Positions 49,803-58,826 of a stretch of 64,000 nucleotides of DNA are shown here, one piece after another; within the stretch, counting starts at the first letter, position 1; each line of letters begins with the position of its first letter. Under the pieces are notes generated by a model, which saw only the letters and a list, made by a program, of their open reading frames with translations, was not told where the DNA came from and did no database searches. Source of the DNA: Fluviirhizobium alvei (GTDB taxonomy: Bacteria > Pseudomonadota > Alphaproteobacteria > Rhizobiales > Rhizobiaceae); assembly GCF_030551875.1 (NCBI RefSeq), contig NZ_JAUOZU010000004.1:1-64000 (forward strand), read 5' to 3'. The translations under genes were made by a program, and so were the position numbers.

Positions 49803-52800
49803 GCGGCCGGTGCGCCACGTCGGCGAGCTGTTCGAGCACCGCCGACGCCGTCATCGGACGGCCGAAATGATATCCTTGCGCATAGCCGCAACCGAGACGC
49901 TGCAGGATGGTGACCTGTTCGATCGTCTCAACGCCTTCCGCCGTGGTCTTCATGCCGAGATCGCGGCAGAGATTGGTCACCGCCCTCACGATTGCCAGTG
50001 ATTCCGGATTGTCGGACAGATCGCGGAGGAAACTCTGGTCGATCTTGATCCGGTCGAACGGGAACTTGCGGATATAGCTCAGCGACGAGTAGCCGGTACC
50101 GAAATCGTCCATCGCAAAGCTGACGCCGAGCGCCTTGAGCTGGGCCAGGATCATCATCGTATGATCGCTGTCGTTGAGGAAGACGCCTTCGGTGATTTCC
50201 AGCATTAGCCGTTCGCAGGGCAGACCGGATTTCGAAAGTGCCGAGGCAACGGCCAACGGCAGGCCGACGCCACCGAACTGGATCGGCGAAATGTTCACCG
50301 ACACGACGATATGGCTCGGCCAGGTCATGGCGATACGGCAGGCCTCATCGAGGATCCAGCTGCCGAGTTCGTGGATAAGACCGGCTTCTTCCGCGACCGG
50401 GATGAAATCGGCGGGCGAAACGAAGCCGCGCGTCGGATGGTGCCAGCGGACCAAGGCCTCGTAGCCCGAGATCGAGCCGGAGGCGATATGGACCATCGGC
50501 TGGAAGTAAAGTTCGAACTGGTTGAGCTGGATAGCCTCGCGAAGATCGCGTTCCATCGCCTGGAAATCGCGCATGCGCCGGTCCATGTCCGCTTCGAAGA
50601 AACGGAACTGCCCCCGACCCTCCTGCTTGGCGCAATAAAGTGCCAGATCGGCATTCTTGAGCAACTCGTCGGGGTCATTGCCATCCCGAGGATGGATGGC
50701 AACGCCGATCGATGTTCCAATATTGATATGATGGCCGCAGATGTCGAACGGCTCCGAGATCTTGCGGATGATCTCCGACGAGAGCGTATCGATGCAGCTC
50801 TCGTTTTCCTTGATGACGTGGAACACCGCAAACTCATCGCCGCCGAGACGGGCTGCGAAACTGTCCTCGTTGAGGCAGGACTTGAGCCGGTTGGCCACTT
50901 CGACCAGAAGCGCGTCACCGATCGGATGACCGAGCGTATCGTTGACGATCTTGAACCGGTCGAGATCGAGGAAGAGCAGCGCCGCCTGCCGGCTCGATGA
51001 TCCCGATTCCAGATAGCGGGCGACATGATTGCGGAACAGAGTGCGGTTCGCCAGACCCGTCAGACTGTCATGCAGGGCGAGATGGGCGATCCGGTCGTCT
51101 GCCGATTTCTTCTCGGTAATGTCTTCGTGAGTAACCACATAACCGCCATCCGCAAGCGGCATCACAGTCATGGTCATGAAACGACCGTCATCGAGTTCGA
51201 CGAGGCGCTGCTTGGTCGACCGCCCGTCGACAATGGCCGGAGAGACCACTTCATCCGAAATGACCTTGCGGACGCCAGCACCCTTGCTGCGGCAAAGGGC
51301 GATGAAATCCGGTACTGTCATGCCCTGGATTTCGTTGGCGGACCCCAGATGGTAATGCGAGGCCAGCTGCCGGTTCGCCACCACGATCCGGCCGGTCGCA
51401 TCGAGCATGTAAAGCCCCTGCGGCATGTTCTCGATCGCACCATGAAGACGATCGCGCTGCATGGCGATTTCGGCCTGCGACGCTTCCTGAAGCTGCAGGC
51501 GCGCATCGGCCAGGGCCTGGAATGTCTGGGCAAACTGGTTGGCAAGGTCGCCGATCTCATCGCCGCGTTTCAGAAGCACTTCATCGACCGGCTTGGTATC
51601 GCCCGTCAGCCTCTGGCCAAGCCGACTGACATTTCCGGTCAGAAGTTCGAGCGGCTTGGTAACGGCGGATTTGAAGTACCAGCCGATGATGAGCGCAAGA
51701 ATCGCCGAAATGAACACACCGGCAGCGATCTCCCAGATTGCGATCAGCGCATAGCGCTCCGTCTTCATCTGAGCATTGCGGTTGATGCGCTGGGCGACAT
51801 CCATGATGTTGAGGAGAGCGACCGAATATTGCCCCTGCTCGCGCTGCAGGCGGGTGACGAGGCTCTCCTTTTCGCGTTCGTTCTTGATCAGATCAAAAAA
51901 GGAGGAGAACAGCGATTCCGGACCATCATAGAGGAGATACCGGGTGTTGTAGGCCTGCGCCAGCATGCGATTGTAGTCGAGCGTCCGGTCATGCTCGGCA
52001 AAATGCGGCCGCAACTCGCGGATGGAGGATTCCAACGAGGATGTTCGCACGCGATAGGATTTCAGTTTGCGCTCGAGATCAAACTGCTTGGTGACGCCTT
52101 CAAGATCGACATGCGCCATGTTGATCTCGGACATGTAGAGCTTGATGCGATAAAAATCGCGCAGCCGCTTCTGGATCACCATGGCCGAGAGTTTCGCCTC
52201 GGCGGCATCCAGGGTCGGAACATCCGGCAAGTTCATGCCGGACTTCGTCGCTTTGTTCCAGTAACCTGAAAGACTGCTCTCAATCTCCAGGACATTCGTG
52301 GAGGCAATAATCGCAATTTCGCCGGTCGAGGTTTTCAGACCCGCTTCCGCCGATGAAAGCTGCGCCCGCAGCGCCGTGTTGCGATGGCAGACATCCAGCA
52401 ACGCCTTGCGCGTCCGGAAGATCTTCTGGCCGGAGAATTCGTAACGCCCCAGTTCCGCTTGCGCATCGGCCTGTTTCGCCAGCGGCTTAAGCGCATCGAG
52501 CTTCCGGCCCTGGCTTACTTCGGAATCGTTGAGAAATCGGGCCGCACCTTCAAGACCCGCACAATTCTTCATGACAGGGTCGAAAACCGATTGCAGCTTC
52601 TGATAGCTCTCGGACAGCGATATGGCACCAATCAGCAGGGGGGACGCGGCTTCGACCGAAAAATTGACGGAATTGCCGACTTCACGCACATTGAAAACCG
52701 CAACGGCACCGGAAACCATGCCGGAAATGAGGGTGAGCCCCATACCGAGCAGGATCTTGTGGCGAAACCTGAGCCCGACCTTGTTGAAGAAGGGCTGGCG

Positions 52801-52824
52801 CCAATCAGATTCTCTATCGTTCAT
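49777..52824 (-). CDS. Membrane sensor with HAMP, PAS, GGDEF and EAL domains
   Basis: 1015 residues. The first membrane helix is at about 24-45 and the second at about 357-380, enclosing a periplasmic, mostly helical sensor of about 310 residues with two Cys. HAMP follows (about 385-440), then a PAS domain (about 465-580, AIENMPQGLYMLDATGRIVVANR), GGDEF (RLGGDEFAVF, intact) and EAL (YEALVRWHHP; DDFGTGYSSLSYIRKFP, intact). It could both make and degrade cyclic di-GMP in response to an external signal. Regulated surface life style is likely. Confidence 0.93.
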   Translation of the reverse strand: MNDRESDWRQPFFNKVGLRFRHKILLGMGLTLISGMVSGAVAVFNVREVGNSVNFSVEAASPLLIGAISLSESYQKLQSVFDPVMKNCAGLEGAARFLNDSEVSQGRKLDALKPLAKQADAQAELGRYEFSGQKIFRTRKALLDVCHRNTALRAQLSSAEAGLKTSTGEIAIIASTNVLEIESSLSGYWNKATKSGMNLPDVPTLDAAEAKLSAMVIQKRLRDFYRIKLYMSEINMAHVDLEGVTKQFDLERKLKSYRVRTSSLESSIRELRPHFAEHDRTLDYNRMLAQAYNTRYLLYDGPESLFSSFFDLIKNEREKESLVTRLQREQGQYSVALLNIMDVAQRINRNAQMKTERYALIAIWEIAAGVFISAILALIIGWYFKSAVTKPLELLTGNVSRLGQRLTGDTKPVDEVLLKRGDEIGDLANQFAQTFQALADARLQLQEASQAEIAMQRDRLHGAIENMPQGLYMLDATGRIVVANRQLASHYHLGSANEIQGMTVPDFIALCRSKGAGVRKVISDEVVSPAIVDGRSTKQRLVELDDGRFMTMTVMPLADGGYVVTHEDITEKKSADDRIAHLALHDSLTGLANRTLFRNHVARYLESGSSSRQAALLFLDLDRFKIVNDTLGHPIGDALLVEVANRLKSCLNEDSFAARLGGDEFAVFHVIKENESCIDTLSSEIIRKISEPFDICGHHINIGTSIGVAIHPRDGNDPDELLKNADLALYCAKQEGRGQFRFFEADMDRRMRDFQAMERDLREAIQLNQFELYFQPMVHIASGSISGYEALVRWHHPTRGFVSPADFIPVAEEAGLIHELGSWILDEACRIAMTWPSHIVVSVNISPIQFGGVGLPLAVASALSKSGLPCERLMLEITEGVFLNDSDHTMMILAQLKALGVSFAMDDFGTGYSSLSYIRKFPFDRIKIDQSFLRDLSDNPESLAIVRAVTNLCRDLGMKTTAEGVETIEQVTILQRLGCGYAQGYHFGRPMTASAVLEQLADVAHRPLKVVSSHS

Positions 52825-52981
52825 AGCCGATCCCGCGTCAGGCGTCTGATCACAATCGTTGCGTAAGAAAAGTATGATTGAGAACTTTAAAATGAATTAA
52901 GAGGAACGCGCATATATAGCCCGCCAGAACCACAGATTGCAGCTTGGTTTAAATCGCCTTACGTTTTGCGACTGTCAGTGG

Positions 52982-55351
52982 TTACAACTGCACACGACGC
53001 AGTCTCAATGCATTGCTGATGACCGAAACCGACGACAGACTCATGGCGGCGGCGGCAACCATCGGCGACAGAAGCGAGCCGGTAAACGGATAGAGAAGGC
53101 CGGCCGCCAGGGGAACGCCGACGGCATTGTAGGCGAAGGCGAAGAACAGGTTCTGCTTGATGTTGGCGATGGTGGCATAGGCCAGCCGGCGCGCGCGCAA
53201 AACACCGGAAAGATCGCCCTTGACGAGGGTGATGCCTGCACTCTTGAGCGCCACATCTGCACCGGTCCCCATGGCGATACCGACATCGGCTGCCGCGAGC
53301 GCCGGGGCATCATTGACCCCGTCGCCAGCCATAACCACGACATGACCTTCCGATTTGAGACGATCGATCAACGCTTTCTTGCCATCCGGCATAAGGCCGG
53401 CATGGATCTCGCGGATGCCAAGGCGGCTTGCGACATGGTTGGCGGTTGCGGCATTGTCGCCTGTCGCCATGACGATGCGCATGCCGGCTGCGGTGAGAGC
53501 GTCCACAAGCGCCTTCGCTTCGTCCTTGACCGGATCGTTGACCGCAATCAGCGCGGCTGCGACACCATCGATGGCGCAGAAGATGACCGTATGGCCGAGC
53601 GCACGCTTGACCGCAGCATCCTCCTGGAAATCCGCAATCGATATCCCCGCGTCCGCCATCATGGCATCATTGCCGAGCATGACCCGCCGGCCCGAAACCG
53701 TGCCGGTGACGCCCTTTCCGGTGACCGCCTTGAAATCCTCGACCGGAAACAAGGTTGCACCGCGCGCCTTTGCCCCCTCGACAATCGCATCGCCGAGCGG
53801 ATGTTCGGATCCGTTTTCGAGCGAGGCCGCAAGCCCCAATGCTTCCAGCGAATGAACGCCGGGAGCGGGCACCACGCTTTCAAGCGCAGGGAGCCCGCGC
53901 GTCAGCGTCCCGGTCTTATCGACGACAAGCGTATCGGCCTTGGCGAGGCGTTCGAGGCTTGAAGCTTCGCGGACGAGCACGCCCGCCTCGGCACCGCGAC
54001 CGGTCGCCGTCATCACCGAAACCGGTGTGGCGAGACCGAGCGCACAAGGGCAAGCAATGATGAGGACAGAAACCGCAGCGACCAGCGCATAGACGATAGA
54101 AGGCGACGGACCAAACAGCAGCCAGGCAAAGAAGGCCAGTACAGAAACACCTGCGACGGTGGGAACGAACCAGGCGGAAACCCGATCGGCCAGCTTCTGG
54201 ATCGGCGCCCGCGACCGTTGCGCTTCGGCGACCAGTTGCACGATCCGGCTCAGCAGCATATCGGCGCCGACATGGCCGGCACGCATGACGAATTGACCCG
54301 ACCGGTTCAGCGTACCGCCGGTGACCTTGCTGCCGGCACTCTTTTCGACTGGCAGCGGCTCACCGGTGATCATGCTTTCATCGACCGGCGAATGACCCTC
54401 GGTCACCTCGCCATCGACTGGAACGGCCTCGCCGGGACGCACCCGCAAGAGATCGCCCGGCAGGATATTTTCAAGTGGTGCGTCGAATTCGGTCCCGTCG
54501 GGCTGGATGCGGCGGGCCGTTTTCGGCGCCAGCCGGCTCAGCGCCCGGATTGCCTCTCCGGTTCTGTCGCGCGCCCGCAGTTCGAGAATCTGGCCGAGAA
54601 AGACAAGCGCGATGATGACGGCCGCCGCTTCGAAATAGACCGGTACATCGCCGCCATGTCCGGCGATGTCATGCGGGAAGATCTGTGGCACGAGGGTGGC
54701 GACGACACTGTAACCAAAGGCTGCCGAAACGCCGAGCATGATCAGCGTCCACATATTGTAGTGGCCCGTCCGGAGCGACATCCAGCCGCGTTCGAAGAAG
54801 GGCTTGGCAGCCCAGAGCACCACGGGGGCTGCAAGCGCCATTTCCAGGAAAGAGGACAGGCGATGGCCGATCCAGTCGCGGATCGGCAGGCCGAGCATCG
54901 GTCCCATCGACAAGATGACGAGCGGAACTGCCAGAGCGAGCGAGAGCTTGAACCGGCGCGTGAAATCGACAAGTTCCGGGTTTGGGCCTTCGCTCGCCGT
55001 CGGGTTCATCGGCTCGAGCGCCATGCCGCAGATCGGGCAGGCACCGGGCTCCGACCGGATGATTTCAGGATCCATCGGGCAGGTATATTGCGTCGCCGCC
55101 TTGGCCTGCTTCGGCTTGTTCTTCGAATGACCGGAGAGATAGAACCAGGGATCGGCCGAAAAGCGGGCTTTGCACTTCGGATTGCAGAAATGATATTCGG
55201 TACCTTCATGGACGAGGCTCGGCTTGCCGATACCGAGCTTGACCTTCATGCCGCAGACCGGATCGATGGCAATCGGCGTATCTCCTCCCTCGCCCGGAGC
55301 GGCGGCGGAATCGAACAGGGGGCCGGTGACCGACTCGATCATGTTGTGCAT
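52982..55351 (-). CDS. Copper-type P1B ATPase with YHS and heavy-metal-binding domains
   Basis: 789 residues. The N terminus has a YHS domain ([21 protein letters not shown]) and a heavy-metal-binding domain ([19 protein letters not shown]) rather than the usual HMA. Eight membrane helices include CPC ([13 protein letters not shown]), then the phosphorylation motif DKTGTLT and [10 protein letters not shown]. This is the CopA-like group that exports Cu(I), or possibly other metals. It is encoded after zur on the same strand, 86 bp away with an imperfect dyad between them. Confidence 0.95.
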   Translation of the reverse strand: MHNMIESVTGPLFDSAAAPGEGGDTPIAIDPVCGMKVKLGIGKPSLVHEGTEYHFCNPKCKARFSADPWFYLSGHSKNKPKQAKAATQYTCPMDPEIIRSEPGACPICGMALEPMNPTASEGPNPELVDFTRRFKLSLALAVPLVILSMGPMLGLPIRDWIGHRLSSFLEMALAAPVVLWAAKPFFERGWMSLRTGHYNMWTLIMLGVSAAFGYSVVATLVPQIFPHDIAGHGGDVPVYFEAAAVIIALVFLGQILELRARDRTGEAIRALSRLAPKTARRIQPDGTEFDAPLENILPGDLLRVRPGEAVPVDGEVTEGHSPVDESMITGEPLPVEKSAGSKVTGGTLNRSGQFVMRAGHVGADMLLSRIVQLVAEAQRSRAPIQKLADRVSAWFVPTVAGVSVLAFFAWLLFGPSPSIVYALVAAVSVLIIACPCALGLATPVSVMTATGRGAEAGVLVREASSLERLAKADTLVVDKTGTLTRGLPALESVVPAPGVHSLEALGLAASLENGSEHPLGDAIVEGAKARGATLFPVEDFKAVTGKGVTGTVSGRRVMLGNDAMMADAGISIADFQEDAAVKRALGHTVIFCAIDGVAAALIAVNDPVKDEAKALVDALTAAGMRIVMATGDNAATANHVASRLGIREIHAGLMPDGKKALIDRLKSEGHVVVMAGDGVNDAPALAAADVGIAMGTGADVALKSAGITLVKGDLSGVLRARRLAYATIANIKQNLFFAFAYNAVGVPLAAGLLYPFTGSLLSPMVAAAAMSLSSVSVISNALRLRRVQL

Positions 55352-55378
55352 GCTAACCTCGGAAGCCTTGAATCATGA

Positions 55379-55411
55379 CATAGGACGCAAACTATCTTTA
55401 TGCACCCTATG
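55379..55411. promoter_or_regulatory. Imperfect dyad upstream of the copper ATPase
   Basis: CATAGGACGCA (55379-55389) and TGCACCCTATG (55401-55411) form an 11-bp inverted repeat with two mismatches, in the 86-bp gap before the ATPase gene. It may bind a copper-responsive regulator; it is not a standard CueR site. Confidence 0.4.
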
Positions 55412-55437
55412 ACGTCTTGATACAAATCAAGAGACGC

Positions 55438-55839
55438 TTACGAGCAGGCGCGGCACAGGCCGCGGATTTCTATCGTTGTCTTCTCTGCCTTGAAGTGGCT
55501 GGCCATCTGCCACTCCTGCAGCCGCACATCGATGGCTTGATCATGAAATTCGTTGACCTGACCACAGGCATTGCAGATCGCAAAGGCCGTCACGCCATGG
55601 CTATGGTGATCGTGATCATGCTGGTGCGAACAGGCGACGAAGGCATTGAGGCTCTCGAGCCGGTGAACGAGGCCGAGCGCCTGCAGCTTCTCCAGCGCCC
55701 GGTAAACCTGCAGCGGAGCCCGGAAACCATCACCGCGCAACCTGTCGAGCAGGTCATAGGCGCTCTGTGGCGCCGAGGCACCGTTGAGCGCATTGAGAAC
55801 CAGCGTCTGGTTACGGGTCAGATCTACGTTGGATTTCAT
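55438..55839 (-). CDS. zur: Zinc uptake regulator Zur (Fur family)
   Basis: 133 residues with the Fur winged helix (NQTLVLNALNGASAPQSAYDLLDRLR, then RAPLQVYRALEKLQALGLVHR) and metal sites HDHDHHSHG and the structural zinc cysteines CNACG and CRAC. With zinc bound it represses uptake genes. The start ATG overlaps the znuB stop (55836-55839), so it is coupled to the transporter, and GGAGAC stands upstream. It should bind the dyad between znuC and znuA. Confidence 0.94.
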   Translation of the reverse strand: MKSNVDLTRNQTLVLNALNGASAPQSAYDLLDRLRGDGFRAPLQVYRALEKLQALGLVHRLESLNAFVACSHQHDHDHHSHGVTAFAICNACGQVNEFHDQAIDVRLQEWQMASHFKAEKTTIEIRGLCRACS

Positions 55840-56657
55840 GACTTGTCTCCACGGATCGCATTGGCCGCCGAACCCGATGGGAGCCGGATCAGGCTCAGGA
55901 CGAACAGGAAAAGCGCGGCAACGACGATCGAAGGTCCCGATGGCGTATCGAATTGCAGCGAGCCGAACAGACCACCCACCACCGCCACAACCCCGATGAA
56001 GGCCGCCATCACCGCCATGACTTCCGGAGAAGCCGCGAAGCGGCGGGCAGCAGCGGCCGGGATGATGAGCAGCGAGGTGATGAGGAGAATGCCGACGATC
56101 TTCATGGCGATGGCAATGACGAGCGCAAGAAGCAGCATGAAATAGAGCCGGGCCCGAGCCGGCTTCATGCCTTCGGCTTCGGCGATGTCTTCCGACACGG
56201 TAGCGGCGACCAGCGGTCGCCAGATCGAGACGAGCGCCACCAGCACCAGAATGCCACCACCCCAGATGATATCGATATCGCCTTTGCCGACCGCCAGAAT
56301 ATCGCCGAACAGGAAGCCGACGAGATCGACCCGCACCCAGGTCATGAAGGCAAGCAGGACCAGACCGACCGAGAGCGCCGCATGCGACAGGATGCCTAAA
56401 AGCGCATCGGCCGACAAAGAGCCGATCCGCTGCAGAAACAGCAACAGCACCGACACAAGCGAAGCGACGATGAAGACGGCCACCATGAGATTGAGATCGA
56501 AAAGCAGCGAAAGCGCCACGCCCAGAAGCGCCGAATGGGCCATCGTATCGCCGAAATAGGACATGCGCCGCCAAATGATGAAACAGCCGAGCGGTCCGGT
56601 CGTCAGCGCAATGCCAATCCCGGCGACGATGGCGCGGGTGAAGAAATCATCGAGCAT
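55836..56657 (-). CDS. znuB: Zinc ABC transporter permease ZnuB
   Basis: 273 residues with about eight membrane helices; conserved landmarks are GIALTTGPLGCFIIWRRMSYFGDTMAHSALLG near the start and VSEDIAEAEGMKPAR (the coupling loop that meets the ATPase). It imports zinc released from ZnuA. It overlaps znuC by 11 bp and zur by 4 bp. Confidence 0.95.
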   Translation of the reverse strand: MLDDFFTRAIVAGIGIALTTGPLGCFIIWRRMSYFGDTMAHSALLGVALSLLFDLNLMVAVFIVASLVSVLLLFLQRIGSLSADALLGILSHAALSVGLVLLAFMTWVRVDLVGFLFGDILAVGKGDIDIIWGGGILVLVALVSIWRPLVAATVSEDIAEAEGMKPARARLYFMLLLALVIAIAMKIVGILLITSLLIIPAAAARRFAASPEVMAVMAAFIGVVAVVGGLFGSLQFDTPSGPSIVVAALFLFVLSLIRLPSGSAANAIRGDKS

Positions 56658-57576
56658 CGTTGTTGCCCTTCTGAAGCGCGTCTGACCGCGTCAATCGGCT
56701 GTGATCGTGACCGCAGCCGCAGTCCGGCCCATGGATATGGTCATCCGCAACCGCAGCCCCATGATGGTGCCCATCCCCGGGCGTACAATGATCCGTCACG
56801 GTTCCATCCGCATGCAACACGCGCCCGTCGGGCAGGTGGGTATGGTCGTGATGGTGGCTGTAAAGCGCAAGCGCGCCCGAGGCCCGGGCGCCGAACAGGC
56901 GCTGATATTCACTGCTCTGCGAGACGATCTCCGGTGTGCCGCGGCAGCAGACATGCCCATTGAGGCAGATGACCGTATCGGTGGCCGCCATCACGACATG
57001 CAGATCATGCGAAATCAGGAGAATGCCGCAGCCGATGCGATCACGGATGGTGCTGATCAATTCATAGAGGGCGATCTCTCCGTTGAAATCGACACCCTGA
57101 ACAGGCTCGTCGAGAACGAGGAGATCCGGCTTGCGGGCAATGGCACGCGCCAAGAGCGCGCGCTGGAACTCGCCGCCCGACAGATCCTGCACCTCCGCCT
57201 TCGCAAGGTGGGAAATGCCCGTCTCGGCAAGCGCCGCCGCGATTTCCCTCTTCGTCAGCGTGCCGGTAAGCGTCATCAGCCGCTCGACCGCGAGCGGCAT
57301 AGTGCGGTCGATCTGCATTTTCTGCGGCACATAGCCGACCCGCAGGCCGGGGCGAATGTCAACACTGCCTTCATCCGGCTTCAGGAGGCCGATTGCCATG
57401 CGGGCGCTCGTGGATTTGCCCGAACCGTTGGGACCGATAAGCGTGACGATCTCCCCGCGCGTGACATCGAAGCTGACGCCACGAACAAGCCAGCGGCCCT
57501 TGCGCCGGATGCCGGCATCGTCAAGACGGACAAGCCGCTCCTGCTGCCGTGCTGCAGGCATGGTGGACTCAAGCAT
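56647..57576 (-). CDS. znuC: Zinc ABC transporter ATPase ZnuC, His-rich tail
   Basis: 309 residues. Walker A GPNGSGKST, the signature LSGGEFQRALLARA, Walker B LLVLDEPVQG and the switch His in LISHDLHVV are present, so the ATPase is intact. The last 70 residues are rich in His (SHHHDHTHLPDG, HHHGAAVADDHIHGPDCGCGHDHS) and may bind zinc as a cytoplasmic sensor or buffer, as in several rhizobial ZnuC proteins. GAGGAAA precedes the ATG. First gene of znuC-znuB-zur. Confidence 0.95.
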   Translation of the reverse strand: MLESTMPAARQQERLVRLDDAGIRRKGRWLVRGVSFDVTRGEIVTLIGPNGSGKSTSARMAIGLLKPDEGSVDIRPGLRVGYVPQKMQIDRTMPLAVERLMTLTGTLTKREIAAALAETGISHLAKAEVQDLSGGEFQRALLARAIARKPDLLVLDEPVQGVDFNGEIALYELISTIRDRIGCGILLISHDLHVVMAATDTVICLNGHVCCRGTPEIVSQSSEYQRLFGARASGALALYSHHHDHTHLPDGRVLHADGTVTDHCTPGDGHHHGAAVADDHIHGPDCGCGHDHSRLTRSDALQKGNNDAR

Positions 57577-57634
57577 GGTTTTTCCTCATCGGGTCTTGGC
57601 ACCGGCTATGCCATACGTTATAGCGTTACGCAAT

Positions 57635-57650
57635 TTATGTAATAACATAA
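57635..57650. promoter_or_regulatory. Zur box between znuA and znuC
   Basis: TTATGT-AATA-ACATAA is a perfect 16-bp dyad in the 98-bp divergent region, close to known alphaproteobacterial Zur sites (GTTATAACATAAC-type). A second related stretch, GTTATAGCGTTAC, lies at about 57617-57629. Confidence 0.72.
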
Positions 57651-57674
57651 CAATGCAAAACAAGTGAGGATCTC

Positions 57675-58682
57675 ATGTCCAACCGCTTCACGACTGCTCT
57701 TCTTGCCGCCACGATCCTGGCGGCTCTTCCCCTCACCGCCTCCGCGGCGCCGCGGGTGATTACCTCCATCAAGCCGATCCATTCGCTCGCAGCCGCCATC
57801 ATGAAAGGCGTCGGAGAACCGGGCCTGATCGTCGAAGGCGCGGCTTCGCCGCACACCTATTCCATGAAGCCATCCGATGCCGAACGGTTGCAGGATGCCG
57901 AGATCGTTTTCTGGGTAGGCCATGGGCTTGAGGGCTTTCTTGAGAAGCCGCTCGAAACCCTGGGCAGCAAGGCGACGATTGTGGAGCTTGAGGATGTTCC
58001 CGGCATGACCCGGCTGAAATTCCGCGAAGGTGGCCCGTTTGAAGCCCATGACCATGGCGACGAAGAGCACCACGAGGAAGCCGCAGGCCATGATCATGAG
58101 GCTGAAACGGCCGAGGCCGGGCACGACCATGAGGCAGAGGGACACGAGCACGATCATCACGAGAGCGAGTTCGACATGCATTCGTGGCTGTCGATACCGA
58201 ATGCCAAGGCCATGGCAACCGCGATGGAACAGACGCTGGCAAAAGCTGATCCCGCCAATGCATCCGCCTATGCGGCAAACCTGAAAGCGCTCGACGCGCG
58301 GCTCGATGCGCTCGCCAAGGATATCGAAAAGACCATCGCGCCGGTCAAGGACAAGCCCTTCGTGGTTTTCCACGACGCTTACCAGTATTTCGAACATGAT
58401 TTCGGCGTCAAAGTCGCGGGCTCGATCACCGTCAGCCCGGAAACCATGCCGGGCGCCGACCGTATCCGCCAGATCCACGCCAAGGTCGCGGAACTCAAGG
58501 CGACCTGCGTGTTCGCAGAACCCCAGTTCGAACCCAAGCTGATCAATGTCGTGATCGAGGGAACCGATGCACGTTCCGGCACGCTCGATCCGGAAGGCGG
58601 CTCGCTTGTGCCCGGCGAAAACCTGTATTTCGACCTGATGCAGGGCATTGCGACGAACCTTGCCGCTTGCCTCGGCAAGTGA
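57675..58682 (+). CDS. znuA: Zinc-binding periplasmic protein ZnuA
   Basis: 335 residues. A signal peptide (TTALLAATILAALPLTASA) is followed by a cluster A-I fold: zinc ligand regions ASPHTYSMKPSDA, the long His/Glu/Asp-rich loop between residues 115 and 165 (EHHEEAAGHDHEAE and similar), the His in MHSWLSIPNA and VVFHDAYQYFEHDFG. It captures zinc for ZnuBC. AGTGAGGATC precedes the ATG. Divergent from znuC. Confidence 0.95.
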   Translation: MSNRFTTALLAATILAALPLTASAAPRVITSIKPIHSLAAAIMKGVGEPGLIVEGAASPHTYSMKPSDAERLQDAEIVFWVGHGLEGFLEKPLETLGSKATIVELEDVPGMTRLKFREGGPFEAHDHGDEEHHEEAAGHDHEAETAEAGHDHEAEGHEHDHHESEFDMHSWLSIPNAKAMATAMEQTLAKADPANASAYAANLKALDARLDALAKDIEKTIAPVKDKPFVVFHDAYQYFEHDFGVKVAGSITVSPETMPGADRIRQIHAKVAELKATCVFAEPQFEPKLINVVIEGTDARSGTLDPEGGSLVPGENLYFDLMQGIATNLAACLGK

Positions 58683-58706
58683 ACGCAGGCGGTTCGTGAT
58701 CACGAT

Positions 58707-58734
58707 GGGCCGGCATCAACAGGCGAGCCGGCCC
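58707..58734 (+). terminator. Hairpin downstream of znuA
   Basis: GGGCCGGC (58707-58714) pairs perfectly with GCCGGCCC (58727-58734). No U run is present. Confidence 0.5.
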
Positions 58735-58826
58735 GATCCCCTCTCAGCCCTTCTCTCAAGCCCGGTCTTCTGACACTCTCCCATCGATTGGCCCTGATTC
58801 CGCTCGGGGCGGGGCGGAAGGCGACG

